In this document: positions 54,398 to 63,417 of the stretch, piece after piece
How positions within the stretch are numbered: position 1 is the stretch's first letter
How the letters are laid out: every line of letters starts with the position of its first letter
Assembly: GCA_026399755.1 (NCBI GenBank)
Contig: JAPLQI010000105.1
Coordinates: forward strand, 1 to 64,000
Reading direction: 5' to 3'
Length of the DNA: 64,000 bases
Source of the DNA: Pseudomonadota bacterium
GTDB lineage: Bacteria > Pseudomonadota > Gammaproteobacteria > Burkholderiales > Chitinibacteraceae
Notes under the pieces: generated by a model
The model's input: the letters and a program-made list of their open reading frames with translations, nothing else
What the model was told of the DNA's origin: nothing
The model's database searches: none
Translations under genes and position numbers: made by a program

Positions 54398-55240
54398 TTA
54401 AACCAAGGGCGCCGTGAGCGTGCCTTTAAGTCGTAGCAAATCCTGCCATGCTTTAGATTTATCGGGTAAGTTACGTAATAGATAAGTGGGGGGGTAGCTG
54501 ACGACTAGCGGAATTTGCTTGTAGTGCTGTAGCTTCTCACGTAATACGCTGACGGGCTCGTCGGTTTCTAGTAATGTTTTAAGGGCGAAGCGGCCAAGCA
54601 CAAACAATGATTTGGGTTGAAGTAGTTCGATCTGGCGCTTTAAAAACGGCGCGCATTGCTGGGCTTCGGCAGCCTGCGGATTGCGTTTATTGGGCGTGCG
54701 GCACTTTAGAATATTGGCTTTATAGACCAAGCTGTCTTCGCTAATGGCGGCCAGCATATTGTCGAGTAGCTTGCCTGCCTCTCCCAAAAATGGCTTCTGC
54801 TGGGCGATTTCGTCAGCATCAGGGGCTTCGCCGAGCACCATAATGCTCGGCTGCATTGGCCCTGTGCCAAACACAGGCTGCTCATTATTTTTTTGTCGGC
54901 TTTGGCAAAGCGGGCAGGCAGTGCAGCTGCTGACAGCACTCTGTAACTCATCCCAATTCATAATGGCAATACGTTTGGAGCGCTCGTCTTCCACCGGATC
55001 ATTGGCGGGAATGGCGGCCGGTGGCGGGCTGAATTTGGGCTGGCTAACTAAAGGCGCAAGGGCTTGATGTGCTGCCACGGCGACGGGGGACAAGCCTTGT
55101 GGGCGCGGTGCTGGCGCAGGCGCGTTGACGGCCACGGCCTGCACGGCTTGAGCTGCAATTTGCAACTCAGGCAGTATGGCTGTGCGCACCCAAACAGGGT
55201 TGAGACCCAGCTCTTCCAGTATCAGCGCCCGGCGGCTCAT
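54398..55240 (-). CDS. Uracil-DNA glycosylase, family 4/5 type (Fe-S)
   Basis: Removes uracil from DNA. The catalytic half starts near residue 105: CTACPLCQSR holds two cluster Cys. VLGEAPDADEIAQQKPFLGEAGKLLDNML is the active-site motif, and ANILKCRTPNKRNPQ and VLGRFAL follow. The first about 100 residues are Ala/Pro-rich and variable, as in many proteobacterial members. It is the last gene of the tsaB-rimI-UDG operon, with its ATG overlapping the rimI stop by one base. Confidence 0.92.
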   Translation of the reverse strand: MSRRALILEELGLNPVWVRTAILPELQIAAQAVQAVAVNAPAPAPRPQGLSPVAVAAHQALAPLVSQPKFSPPPAAIPANDPVEDERSKRIAIMNWDELQSAVSSCTACPLCQSRQKNNEQPVFGTGPMQPSIMVLGEAPDADEIAQQKPFLGEAGKLLDNMLAAISEDSLVYKANILKCRTPNKRNPQAAEAQQCAPFLKRQIELLQPKSLFVLGRFALKTLLETDEPVSVLREKLQHYKQIPLVVSYPPTYLLRNLPDKSKAWQDLLRLKGTLTAPLV

Positions 55241-55689
55241 TAGGCTTTACTCATCATCATGGCAAAAATTAGCGCGTCTTCACGGCCGGAGCCGCTGGCT
55301 GCGGGGTAGTAAGCAGGGCGGATGCCGGTTTCGGCAAAACCTGCCGATTCGTAAAAACGCCGTGCTTGGCGGTTGGATTCGCGCACTTCTAAAAATAAAC
55401 TCTGCGCGCCGTTATTAGCTAGCTTTGCGGTCAGCGCATTAAAAATAATCTGGCCCATGCCTTTGCCCTGCAATTTAGGCTGAACAGCAATCAGCAGTAG
55501 CTCGGCTTCATCGACCATTTTCATCGCTACGGCAAAGGCGACGATGCCCGCTTCGCCATCAATGCCAAGGCAAACATCTGCTTTTAATGAATGCTGCCAG
55601 TGGCTGATATCCCAAGGATGCGAGTTGGTAGCCGCATCCAGCGCCATGAGCTGTGGAATATCGCTGGCGTTTAAGTCGCGCACGCTCAT
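55240..55689 (-). CDS. rimI: Ribosomal protein S18 alanine N-acetyltransferase RimI
   Basis: A 149-residue GNAT acetyltransferase. The acetyl-CoA loop is VQPKLQGKGMGQIIFNAL (Q/RxxGxG/A), and LFLEVRESNRQARRFYESAGF is the RimI-typical motif after it. It acetylates the N-terminal alanine of S18. It overlaps tsaB by four bases and UDG by one, a tight operon common in betaproteobacteria. Confidence 0.94.
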   Translation of the reverse strand: MSVRDLNASDIPQLMALDAATNSHPWDISHWQHSLKADVCLGIDGEAGIVAFAVAMKMVDEAELLLIAVQPKLQGKGMGQIIFNALTAKLANNGAQSLFLEVRESNRQARRFYESAGFAETGIRPAYYPAASGSGREDALIFAMMMSKA

Positions 55690-56366
55690 TTCTTAATTCG
55701 CTCGTGGGTTTTAAGAGCCACTTTATTGCGTAAATACACTAGCTCGGCCTCAGCGGCTGGCATGCCTTTGCCTGCTGCAAAATCAGGCAAGGCGAGTGTC
55801 AGCACATCTTTGGCTTGTGGGAATCGCTCGGCATTTGCGCCGTTGAGCTGAGCACCAAGGCGTTGCTTGAGCATTGGGCCATAGGCGGCAAAGCCGCTGC
55901 CTGCGCCTAGCCAGTTACTGCCGTCTGGCAAGGGAATGGCGTCAGGGTCGCTCAGGCAGGGCTCGATGATGGTTTGCCAAACGCCCGCTTCCTTGCGATA
56001 GGCTGCGCAATAAACTTGGTTCATTCGGGCGTCAAGACATACATAAACCTGATTGGCGTGACAGCCTTCGGCCAGCGCCGCCAAGGTGGAAATCCCCAGC
56101 ACAGGGATATCTTGGGCAAAGGCTAAGCCTTGGGTGATTCCCGCCGCGATACGCAGGCCCGTGAATGAGCCAGGGCCATTACCAAAGGCGACGCCCTCGA
56201 TGTCTTGCATCGAAAGCTGACACTCTTTGAGTAGCTCGGCTAAGGAAGGAAGAATCATCTCGGCGTGTTTTTGCCCCGCAGGCCAATCACGGGCAACAAT
56301 GCCCTTGCTGGTGCTGATGGCGAGAGATAAGTATTCGGTGGAGGTATCGAGTGCAAGATAGGGCAT
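55686..56366 (-). CDS. tsaB: tRNA threonylcarbamoyladenosine protein TsaB
   Basis: Partner of TsaD in making the t6A37 tRNA modification. MPYLALDTSTEYLSLAIS begins the ASKHA fold. HAEMILPSLAELL and VAFGNGPGSFTGLRIAAGITQGLAFA are TsaB signatures. The length is 226 residues. The start at 56366 follows homologues; another ATG 18 bases upstream is possible and neither has a strong ribosome-binding site. First gene of the tsaB-rimI-UDG operon. Confidence 0.94.
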   Translation of the reverse strand: MPYLALDTSTEYLSLAISTSKGIVARDWPAGQKHAEMILPSLAELLKECQLSMQDIEGVAFGNGPGSFTGLRIAAGITQGLAFAQDIPVLGISTLAALAEGCHANQVYVCLDARMNQVYCAAYRKEAGVWQTIIEPCLSDPDAIPLPDGSNWLGAGSGFAAYGPMLKQRLGAQLNGANAERFPQAKDVLTLALPDFAAGKGMPAAEAELVYLRNKVALKTHERIKK

Positions 56367-56449
56367 GGTTTGGCTGAAAAACATATAAGGCTAGATTCTA
56401 CCATGTGAGCCGGTATTGCAGGTTTTGGGGATGGATTACTTGAAATGTA

Positions 56450-56475
56450 AAAAGCCCACGTTGTCGTGGGCTTTT
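56450..56475. terminator. Bidirectional terminator
   Basis: AAAAGCCCACG (56450-56460), loop TTGT, CGTGGGCTTTT (56465-56475): a perfect 11-bp stem downstream of the small minus-strand gene ending at 56504. Confidence 0.9.
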
Positions 56476-56503
56476 GATGAACTACTTAGCTTTCTTTACA
56501 GAA

Positions 56504-56716
56504 TTAGTGAAATTGCACTTGAATCTGTTGTTTGGCTAAAGCTGCGGCGCTGTTTAATACGCTGTGCAACTTATTGTCGTGTGCTTGGGGTGCTGCTTGC
56601 CAGTCGGTGACTGGTTTTTTTTGCTTGCCGTGACAAACGACGATTTGGTACCAACCTTCCATACCGGTGTGACGGGTGGAGGGACGTGCTTCTACGATAA
56701 AATCAAATTGTGCCAT
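56504..56716 (-). CDS. Conserved-looking small protein of unknown function
   Basis: A 70-residue soluble protein (MAQFDFIVEARPSTRHTGMEG, then WYQIVVCHGKQKKPVTDW). The end is helical and Gln/Ala-rich. ATG 56716 has a good AGGAG 8 bases upstream and the gene has its own terminator, so it is probably real. A longer frame to 56839 has no support. No family recognised. Confidence 0.6.
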   Translation of the reverse strand: MAQFDFIVEARPSTRHTGMEGWYQIVVCHGKQKKPVTDWQAAPQAHDNKLHSVLNSAAALAKQQIQVQFH

Positions 56717-57134
56717 GATGGCTCCTAGTAAATGGCCATCCAAACATTGGATGGCAAAGCACCAAAAGAAGAGCACCTGGTTCGGGGAGAACTTGCAGAA
56801 AAGCTGAGAAGGCTTGCTGGATAGTACTGCTACAAACACATTGCGAATAATGGTATTCGCTTTACAAGGTTATGCTCAATCAAATTAGTGAGGTGATTGT
56901 TGCTGTCTTCTTGTTTCTTGTCAACTGTTTTTCGTGTTTTTTGATAAAAAAGTGCAAATTACAGAATTTTCCTATGTCTTTATTCTGTAATAATATGTTT
57001 TTAAAGCATAAATGCACAAGCCGCCACATTTTTAAAGTAGCGGGCTGCGTTGTGAAAAATGCTAAAACAAGTCATTGCTTTCTTTTTTATTTCTGGAGTC
57101 GACAGGCCTTGGCTATGGCCATGAAGTATTGTCG
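56717..57134. other. Intergenic region, no gene recognised
   Basis: 418 A+T-rich bases upstream of the small minus-strand gene and downstream of the SIP-family gene. Open frames here (for example 56872-57186 plus) give Cys/Phe-rich sequence without protein-like character. No repeat or promoter motif was convincing. Confidence 0.55.
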
Positions 57135-57953
57135 TTACGTCGGTGTCAGTACTTCATCCATAATGCGGTGGCGTTCGTCATGGTAAGCCTCTTCGCTGTG
57201 CTGGTATTTCCAGTAGGGCACGATGTAGCAATGGCTTACGTTGAGTTTTTTATTAATGCGCAGATATTTGCGTATTTGTACGACGGCTTCTGTTTCACCT
57301 GCCACGGTGGCTGACACCGATTCTTCTGGCCAAGGCAAATCTAAAACGGCTTGTGGTAACAGGGCGCTAGGGGTGGCGCTGACTAGCCATACAATATTTA
57401 TCCCTGCCGGATGCTGTAAATTGTGCTGATCTGCCGCAGAGGGGATTTCTATTAAAGCGGTGCCGATGGCATGCTCAGGCAGATCTTCAAGCACGGTGCT
57501 AAGTGCTGGTAGGGCTGATAGATCACCCGCTAATAAAAAATAATCTGCATTTGGATTGAAACGAGCCGGGCCGCTAGGGCCTGCTAGGCCAACATCGTCA
57601 CCTATCTGTGCATGCTGAGCCCAGTAGGAAGCAGGGCCGTATTCATCATGAATAACAAAATCAACGATCAGCTTTTGTTGTTCGGCATCAAATTGGCGAA
57701 CGGTATAAGTACGTACCACGGGGCGGTCTTGCGCAGGTGGCCAGATTAGTCCTTTTGGGCCCACGGTAGGCAGAGTGAGTGCCTGCCCTTGCTGTGGTAA
57801 AAGTAGCTTGATATGTGCGCCATTACTGGGGACAGGAAAGCCTTGTAGCTCTGGCCCTCCCAGAGTTAGGCGCTGCAAATGCGGCGTAAGCTGTACGTTT
57901 TGTAGGACTTGTAATTTACGCGGGGCTTGTTTTGGGGGCGATGCTTGGCTCAT
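57135..57953 (-). CDS. Siderophore-interacting FAD-binding reductase (ViuB/YqjH type)
   Basis: Reduces ferric siderophores in the cytosol to free iron. The 272-residue protein has the FAD domain motif RPVVRTYTVRQFDAEQQKLIVDFVIHDEYGPASYWAQHAQIGD followed by LAGPSGP. The C-terminal NAD(P)H part contains YFLLAGDLSALPALSTVLEDLP and VAGETEAVVQIRKYLR, standard for the SIP family. The C-terminus has YIVPYWKYQHSEEAYHDERH. A Fur box about 50 bases upstream indicates iron control. Confidence 0.93.
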   Translation of the reverse strand: MSQASPPKQAPRKLQVLQNVQLTPHLQRLTLGGPELQGFPVPSNGAHIKLLLPQQGQALTLPTVGPKGLIWPPAQDRPVVRTYTVRQFDAEQQKLIVDFVIHDEYGPASYWAQHAQIGDDVGLAGPSGPARFNPNADYFLLAGDLSALPALSTVLEDLPEHAIGTALIEIPSAADQHNLQHPAGINIVWLVSATPSALLPQAVLDLPWPEESVSATVAGETEAVVQIRKYLRINKKLNVSHCYIVPYWKYQHSEEAYHDERHRIMDEVLTPT

Positions 57954-58001
57954 GGCTGCTCACTTTTTTACGCTGTATCAATAGCGATACATTAGTATAA
58001 A

Positions 58002-58016
58002 TGATAATGATTACCA
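58002..58016 (-). promoter_or_regulatory. Fur box
   Basis: TGATAATGATTACCA matches the 7-1-7 Fur core TGATAATnATTATCA at all but one defined position. It lies 49 bases before the start codon of the siderophore-interacting reductase. Confidence 0.85.
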
Positions 58017-58069
58017 ATTGTATTGTTGGGAAATAAACACATTTCTTTGGTTGAGGCGTTCCCCATATA

Positions 58070-58098
58070 GCCGCCATCGCCTCCCTGGCGATGGCGGC
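58070..58098. terminator. Strong hairpin downstream of the osmoprotectant ABC operon
   Basis: GCCGCCATCGCC (58070-58081) and GGCGATGGCGGC (58087-58098) form a perfect 12-bp stem with a 5-base loop. A T-run follows on the plus strand. On the minus strand, where the operon ends at 58105, the stem follows an A-run but has no T-tract. Confidence 0.7.
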
Positions 58099-58104
58099 TC
58101 TTTT

Positions 58105-59223
58105 TTACAGCGCTGGCGCGCTTAAGTGGCGAGCGATATCGTCTTGTGAGATTTCACCTTGATAATTATTGTCATCATCCACAATCGGCATCCACACCAG
58201 ATTGTGCTCATAAAGCTTGGAAAGGATGACGCGCAAATTATCGCTGGCTTGGGCGGTCACTTCGAAGGGGTGCAGTTTATCGAGGCAAGTCCCGCTGGCG
58301 TTACGGACTTCCCTACGGCTTACATAGCCCAGTGGGGTCGCTTTATCATCCACAATGGTTAAAAAGCGCTGCTCATTTTCATCCATCAGATTAAACGCTT
58401 CTTTTAAATCGGTAGAAGGTTGCGCTGTTAGGGTGGTTTGGCCATCGCAGACCTGGCCAGCATTAATCAGCAGTAGGCGTTTTAGGGTGCGGTCCTGCCC
58501 TACAAAAGAGCCCACAAAATCGTCTTTAGGTGCGGCCAGCAGCTGATCCGGCGTGGCGTGTTGCACAATTTGCCCTTGCCTAAAGATAGCAATGCGATCC
58601 CCCAGCTTAATGGCTTCGTCAATATCGTGGCTGACCATCAGCACGGTTTTGTTGAGCTTGCGTTGCATCAGTAAGAATTCATTCTGAATGGATTCGCGGT
58701 TGATCGGATCGACCGCACCAAATGGCTCGTCCATCAAAAGTACAGGCGCATCTGCTGCCAGCGCACGAATCACACCAATACGCTGCTGCTGGCCACCCGA
58801 CATTTCACGCGGATAGCGGCTGAGAAAACGATTCGGGTCGAGTGCAACAATATCCATTAGCTCTCTGGCCCGCTCACGGCTGCGTTTTTTATCCCAGCCC
58901 AAGAGGCGTGGCACGATGCAGATGTTTTCTTCGATGGTCATGTTTGGGAACAGGCCAATCTGCTGAATCACATAGCCAATCTGGCGGCGCAGCGCTACCA
59001 CATCCATTTCTTGCGTATCTTGGCCATTAATTAAAATACGGCCTGAAGTAGGATTAATCAGGCGGTTCACCATTTTAAGTGTGGTGGTTTTACCGCAGCC
59101 TGATGGCCCGAGTAAGACACAAATCTTGCCTTCTTCTACTTGTAAATTAACGTTATTGACCGCGGTAACGGTTTGGCCATTTTTCTGGGTAAATGTTTTA
59201 CTTAGATTTTCTAGCTTAATCAT
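58105..59223 (-). CDS. Osmoprotectant ABC transporter ATP-binding protein (OpuCA/OsmV/YehX type)
   Basis: A 372-residue ATPase of a glycine betaine/choline-type importer. Walker A is LLGPSGCGKTTTLK, the ABC signature REMSGGQQQRIGVIRAL, Walker B VLLMDEPFGAVDP and the H-loop VSHDIDEA. Two CBS-like segments at about 255-370 (FLTIVDDKATPLGYVSR, LVWMPIVDDDNNYQGEIS) suggest ionic-strength sensing, as in OpuA. ATG 59223 (MIKLENLSKTF) has AAGGGG upstream. It is the last gene of a four-gene operon. Confidence 0.92.
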   Translation of the reverse strand: MIKLENLSKTFTQKNGQTVTAVNNVNLQVEEGKICVLLGPSGCGKTTTLKMVNRLINPTSGRILINGQDTQEMDVVALRRQIGYVIQQIGLFPNMTIEENICIVPRLLGWDKKRSRERARELMDIVALDPNRFLSRYPREMSGGQQQRIGVIRALAADAPVLLMDEPFGAVDPINRESIQNEFLLMQRKLNKTVLMVSHDIDEAIKLGDRIAIFRQGQIVQHATPDQLLAAPKDDFVGSFVGQDRTLKRLLLINAGQVCDGQTTLTAQPSTDLKEAFNLMDENEQRFLTIVDDKATPLGYVSRREVRNASGTCLDKLHPFEVTAQASDNLRVILSKLYEHNLVWMPIVDDDNNYQGEISQDDIARHLSAPAL

Positions 59224-59337
59224 GAGCTGGCCCCTTGTGAGGTGGTGCTGAATGAGCGATTCGGTGTGCAATTACATCGTCGTGGGGCTGCTTACACTCA
59301 CGTCGATGAAATGGCCTTGTGTTTTTTCCGCGCGAAA

Positions 59338-59988
59338 TTATGAGCGGATACCTTTAGGTGTGAGGTAGTGCTGGATACGATTGAGGATAAGATCCATCAC
59401 AATGGCGAGCAGGCTGATCATCACTGCACCCGCGATCAGCTGGCGGATGTCGCTCTGGCTAATGCCGTGCAAAATCAAGAGGCCAAGGCCACCTGCGCCG
59501 ATGGTGCTGGCAATGGCCATCACGCCGATATTCATCACCACTGCGGTACGTATACCACCAAAAATAAGCGGCACGGCTAGGGGTAGCTCTACCCAGCACA
59601 GACGCTGGAAGAAGCTCATACCCAGCCCCTTGCAAGACTCGCGGATACCCGGATCAATGTGCTGCAATGCGGTGTGGGTATTGCGGATAATCGGCAGGAG
59701 CGAATATAAAAACACCGCCGAAATGGCCGGTACATAACCGATGCCTTGGTTGATCATCGAAAACAGCGGGATCATCAGGCCAAACAATGCAATGGATGGC
59801 GTGGTAAGAATGACCGTGGCAAGGCCGAGTACCCAAGGCGCTAGCGAGGGGAGCCGCACAATCAGTACACCGATAGGCACGCCTAGTAATATGGCAAAAC
59901 CAACGGCAATTGAAACCAGCATCATGTGCTCACGGGTTAATCCCAGAATAAAGCTGCTGTTTTCCCAAATATAGTGAATGGTTTCCAT
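59338..59988 (-). CDS. Osmoprotectant ABC transporter permease
   Basis: A 216-residue inner-membrane protein with five to six helices and the permease contact loop IRESCKGLGMSFFQRLCWVELPLAVPLIFGGIRTAVV (EAA motif). AIASTIGAGGLGLLILHG is typical of the OpuCB/YehW group. It starts one base after the binding-protein gene. The gap to the ATPase gene (115 bases) is the longest in the operon. Confidence 0.92.
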   Translation of the reverse strand: METIHYIWENSSFILGLTREHMMLVSIAVGFAILLGVPIGVLIVRLPSLAPWVLGLATVILTTPSIALFGLMIPLFSMINQGIGYVPAISAVFLYSLLPIIRNTHTALQHIDPGIRESCKGLGMSFFQRLCWVELPLAVPLIFGGIRTAVVMNIGVMAIASTIGAGGLGLLILHGISQSDIRQLIAGAVMISLLAIVMDLILNRIQHYLTPKGIRS

Positions 59989-59989
59989 C

Positions 59990-60868
59990 TTATTTTCCTT
60001 GCAGTAAGCCTTTGTCTTTCAGAAACTGAGCGGCCACTTCGTCCACACGCAGGTGTTCAATATCTACTTTGGCGTTAAGCGTAGAGATTGTGTCGTTGTC
60101 GAGCAGCGCAGATAGGGTATTGAGGGCTTCTTCAAGACCGGGGTTGGCTTCGAGCACGCTTTTCTCAACGATGGGGGTGGCGGCATAGCTAGGGAAAAAG
60201 TGCAGGTCGTCTTCGAGGATAATAAGATCAAAGCCTTTGACTCGGCCATCTGTGGCATAGACCAAGCCCACTTCAACAAAGCCATCACGAATGGCGTTGT
60301 AAACCAAGCCTGAATTCATCTGCTTCATTTGCGGGCGATCAAACTCCAGCTGGTATTTCTCTCTCATCGGCTCTAAGCCATCTGGCCGACCTGCAAACTC
60401 AATATCTAGCCCTAGTTTCCAATCCTTATGCTGGTTAAATTCTTTGGCCATACCGCTCATGGTGGTGATGCCCAGCTCCTCGGCCCGTTTGCGTTGCATG
60501 GCAAAGGCATAGGTATTGTTCATGGCGGCGGGTTTGAGCCAGACGAGGCCATTAGGAATATCCAGCTCCTTCACTTTTTCATAGCTTTTCTCGGGGTTTA
60601 CTTCGGTGAGCTTGTGATAAACGATCAGCGCCGTACCGGTGTAATCCCAGACCATATCCAGCTGTTTATTGATCAGTGCGCCACGCATGATCACGCTGGG
60701 CAAATCGGTGGTGGTGGTGACTTCAAATCCCTTATCCACCAGATATTGCTTGGTCATCGCTGAGAGCAAATGCTGCTCGGTAAAGTCTTTGCTACCTAAG
60801 CGAATAGGCGCTGCGTTGGCTAAGCTGGCGATCAGCATCAGGCTGATCGAGAGGAAAAATCGTTGCAT
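59990..60868 (-). CDS. Osmoprotectant substrate-binding protein (OpuCC/OsmX/YehZ type)
   Basis: A 292-residue periplasmic protein with signal peptide [42 protein letters not shown] is the family start. [18 protein letters not shown] is a ligand-site signature of quaternary-amine binders. It should capture betaine, choline or a similar solute. It lies between the two permease genes, with gaps of 1 and 12 bases. Confidence 0.92.
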   Translation of the reverse strand: MQRFFLSISLMLIASLANAAPIRLGSKDFTEQHLLSAMTKQYLVDKGFEVTTTTDLPSVIMRGALINKQLDMVWDYTGTALIVYHKLTEVNPEKSYEKVKELDIPNGLVWLKPAAMNNTYAFAMQRKRAEELGITTMSGMAKEFNQHKDWKLGLDIEFAGRPDGLEPMREKYQLEFDRPQMKQMNSGLVYNAIRDGFVEVGLVYATDGRVKGFDLIILEDDLHFFPSYAATPIVEKSVLEANPGLEEALNTLSALLDNDTISTLNAKVDIEHLRVDEVAAQFLKDKGLLQGK

Positions 60869-60880
60869 GACTCGCTCCTG

Positions 60881-61582
60881 TTAGTTTGATGCGCGCTTGG
60901 CAAAAATCTGGCCAATACGGGCAACGGTTTGATCAAGTGCCAGCGCCACAATGGCGGTTGCACCTGCCCCGACTAAGAGCTGGGTTTGATTATTCAAAAA
61001 GATGCCGGGGAAAATAAGCTCGCCATAGCTGCTAGCGCCAATGAGGAAGGTCAGCGGCACTGTACCCACATTGATGACCAAGGCCAGACGTACACCCACC
61101 AAAATAACGGGAGCGGCATTGGGCAGCTCAACATACCAAAGGCTTTGTCTGGGGGTCATGCCAAGGCCTTTTGCTGCTTCAAGTAAGGCAGGTGATACAC
61201 CGCAAAGGCCGGTGTAGGTGTTGCGGACAATCGGCAGGAGCGAGGCTAAAAACAGCGCAATGATGGCAGGCTTGTCGCCAATCCCAACCAGGATCATAGC
61301 CAGAGCCAGTACGGCGAGCGGGGGGAGGGTGTTACCAATATTAAAGAGCTGCAATATGGGCTCGGCGTAGCGTCTGGCTCTGCTGCGGCTGAGCAAAATG
61401 CCCGCAGGCAGGCCAACAATCAAGGCTAAGAACATCGAATAGCCAGCAAGGCGAAGATGCTGCTGGCCAAGGTAGATGAGATCGCTTTGGTAGGTTTTTA
61501 GCCACATAGGTTGCGACTGAATCAGGGCGAAGATCGCTGCCAAAAAGGCAATGAACAGGCCGCGTTTTAGATGCACAGACAT
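60881..61582 (-). CDS. Osmoprotectant ABC transporter permease (first gene of operon)
   Basis: A 233-residue permease with about six helices and the EAA loop LLEAAKGLGMTPRQSLWYVELPNAAPVILVGVRLALV. The paired permease suggests a heterodimeric channel. ATG 61582 has AAGGAG 7 bases upstream. The open frame extends 79 codons further upstream through non-protein-like sequence, which is rejected. It is the probable promoter-proximal gene. Confidence 0.9.
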   Translation of the reverse strand: MSVHLKRGLFIAFLAAIFALIQSQPMWLKTYQSDLIYLGQQHLRLAGYSMFLALIVGLPAGILLSRSRARRYAEPILQLFNIGNTLPPLAVLALAMILVGIGDKPAIIALFLASLLPIVRNTYTGLCGVSPALLEAAKGLGMTPRQSLWYVELPNAAPVILVGVRLALVINVGTVPLTFLIGASSYGELIFPGIFLNNQTQLLVGAGATAIVALALDQTVARIGQIFAKRASN

Positions 61583-62047
61583 GTGCTGACTCCTTTCTTG
61601 TAGAGCGTAAAAATCCGCTCGCAATGATGAGAGTGACAACTTAAATGTTGAGGGTTGCCTTGCTTGGGGTGTTTGATGCTTGTTTTGCACAGGGCAGATA
61701 CAAGCAACACCCCTGCGATTTTGCAAAATCGCAAAGTGAATGCACTGGCTGAAGCCGCGATGATGTTTCACAGCTTGTTTCGAGAAATACTTGGGCTTCG
61801 CGCCACAGTATCGCCAGTGCAATAAGAGAGGTTTTTAGGCCTTGATCACCGCTTTCTGAAGGGTGATTTTTAATAGAAGAGGACAGTTTTTATCATGATG
61901 CCAAGCAAATTAGCAATGTAAATGTAAGGCATTGTAATTAATTGGCGCTCCTGTTTTTGTCGGATTATTTTAGCTATTTGTACTTTTTTTCTCTATTGGC
62001 ACTGCATAAAATATCTAGAATGAATTTGCATGCAGTGCCTTGTTTTT
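61583..62047. other. Intergenic region upstream of the osmoprotectant operon
   Basis: 465 bases between the co-oriented BenE-like gene and the transporter operon. It contains a perfect 20-bp palindrome (listed separately). A weaker stem, ATCACC (61845-61850) with GGTGAT (61862-61867) before a T-run, points rightward. The part 61880-62040 is A+T-rich with no clear motif. Confidence 0.6.
61714..61733. promoter_or_regulatory. Perfect 20-bp palindrome
   Basis: TGCGATTTTGCAAAATCGCA, fully self-complementary with no spacer, about 130 bases upstream of the osmoprotectant operon start. It has the form of a dimeric repressor site; the regulator is unknown. Confidence 0.55.
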
Positions 62048-63205
62048 TTAGATTTTTTTCATAATAAAAATGGCGATCGCGCCTGCAATGAGCCCCCAAA
62101 ATGCAGCGCCAATTCCTAACAGCGAAATGCCTGAAAGCGTGACCAAAAATGTGACAAGGGCAGGCTCGCGAATTTGCTCATCGCTCATCGCTGCGCTCAG
62201 TCCATTGGCAATGGTGCCCAGCAGGGCAAGGCCGGCAATCGCCAACACCAAGGCTTTAGGAAACGCGGTAAAGAGCGCTCCGATAGTTGCGCCAAAAACA
62301 CCGAGTACTAGATAAAAACAACCAGCGGCAATGCTGGCCTTATAGCGCTGAGCAGGGTCTTCATGCGCCTCTTTGCCCATGCAAATGGCGGCGGTTATGG
62401 CGGCTAAATTGAGCGAGAAGCAGCCAAAGGGCGCAAGTAATAAAGTGGTGACGCCGGTCCAGCTAATTAAAGGTGAAATTGGCGTGTTGTAGCCATTGGC
62501 TCGAATCACCGCTACCCCCGGCATATTTTGGGATGCCATCGTCACTACAAAGAGCGGCACGCCAATGCTGAGCATGGTTTGCCAGTTAAAAATGGGCATC
62601 ATGAATTCTGGTTTGGCAAAGGCGATCTCTACTTCTTTTATATGTAATAAGTCCTGCCCCGCAGCAATTGCGATTCCCAGCAGCAACACCAGCATGATGG
62701 CGTAACGCGGCCAAAATCTTTTACAGATTAAATAAGCAATGAACATGGCAAAGACAAGGGTGAACTGGCTTTGCATCTCGGTAAAAATATTCATGCCAAA
62801 ACGCGCTAAAACCCCTGCCAACATGGCTGCAGCAATCGGCAGCGGAATTCGACTCATAATGCGTTCAAACCAACCTGTGATGCCGCTCAAGGTAATCAGA
62901 GCCGCACAAAACATAAATGCCGCAATCGCTTCCCCCATAGAAATGCCCTGCAAACTGCCCGCCAGCAGCGCCGCACCCGGCGTGGACCATGCGGTAACGA
63001 CTGGATTTTTATAGCGTAGCGATAAACCAATACAGCTAAGCCCCATCCCCATCCCAAGCGCCCACATCCAAGAAGCAAGCTGCCCCGGCGTTGCACCCGC
63101 AGCCGTGGCGGCCTGAAAAACAATCGCGGCTGAGCTGGTAAAACCCACTAAAACGGTGATGAAACCGGCGGTTAAAAGCGGCAAGGTGCTGGAGGTCTGT
63201 CGCAT
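62048..63205 (-). CDS. benE: BenE-family benzoate/H+ symporter-like carrier
   Basis: A 385-residue inner-membrane carrier with about 11-12 hydrophobic helices. [38 protein letters not shown] at the start, [12 protein letters not shown] and [20 protein letters not shown] are BenE signatures. Benzoate uptake is the known role of the family, but no benzoate degradation gene is nearby, so the real substrate is open. Confidence 0.88.
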   Translation of the reverse strand: MRQTSSTLPLLTAGFITVLVGFTSSAAIVFQAATAAGATPGQLASWMWALGMGMGLSCIGLSLRYKNPVVTAWSTPGAALLAGSLQGISMGEAIAAFMFCAALITLSGITGWFERIMSRIPLPIAAAMLAGVLARFGMNIFTEMQSQFTLVFAMFIAYLICKRFWPRYAIMLVLLLGIAIAAGQDLLHIKEVEIAFAKPEFMMPIFNWQTMLSIGVPLFVVTMASQNMPGVAVIRANGYNTPISPLISWTGVTTLLLAPFGCFSLNLAAITAAICMGKEAHEDPAQRYKASIAAGCFYLVLGVFGATIGALFTAFPKALVLAIAGLALLGTIANGLSAAMSDEQIREPALVTFLVTLSGISLLGIGAAFWGLIAGAIAIFIMKKI

Positions 63206-63324
63206 GGCGAGGGCTCAAAAAGGGGGCGAGCTTCGATCATGCCGATGAGCAGGCATTTTGCCTAGGGCTAGGGCTTGACTGCATCGCTTTAGCTTTGAAT
63301 TTGATCGACTTTATGATTATTTCT

Positions 63325-63351
63325 TTGAAAAAAGTGCCCTTGTCATATGAT
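63325..63351 (+). promoter_or_regulatory. Possible promoter of the ubiquitin-like gene
   Basis: TTGAAA (63325-63330) and TATGAT (63346-63351) with a 15-base spacer, 66 bases upstream of the start codon. Spacing is shorter than the optimal 17, so this is tentative. Confidence 0.3.
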
Positions 63352-63417
63352 TGTTCGCTAATATTCGGCCTCGACCGCTTTGACCTACCCAAAATCAATA
63401 TTAATGACGAGTATTTT

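Noticed and set aside
56872-57186. 104-codon plus-strand frame upstream of the SIP-family gene
   Set aside because: Runs into the antisense of the reductase gene; Cys/Phe-rich composition from A+T-rich DNA.
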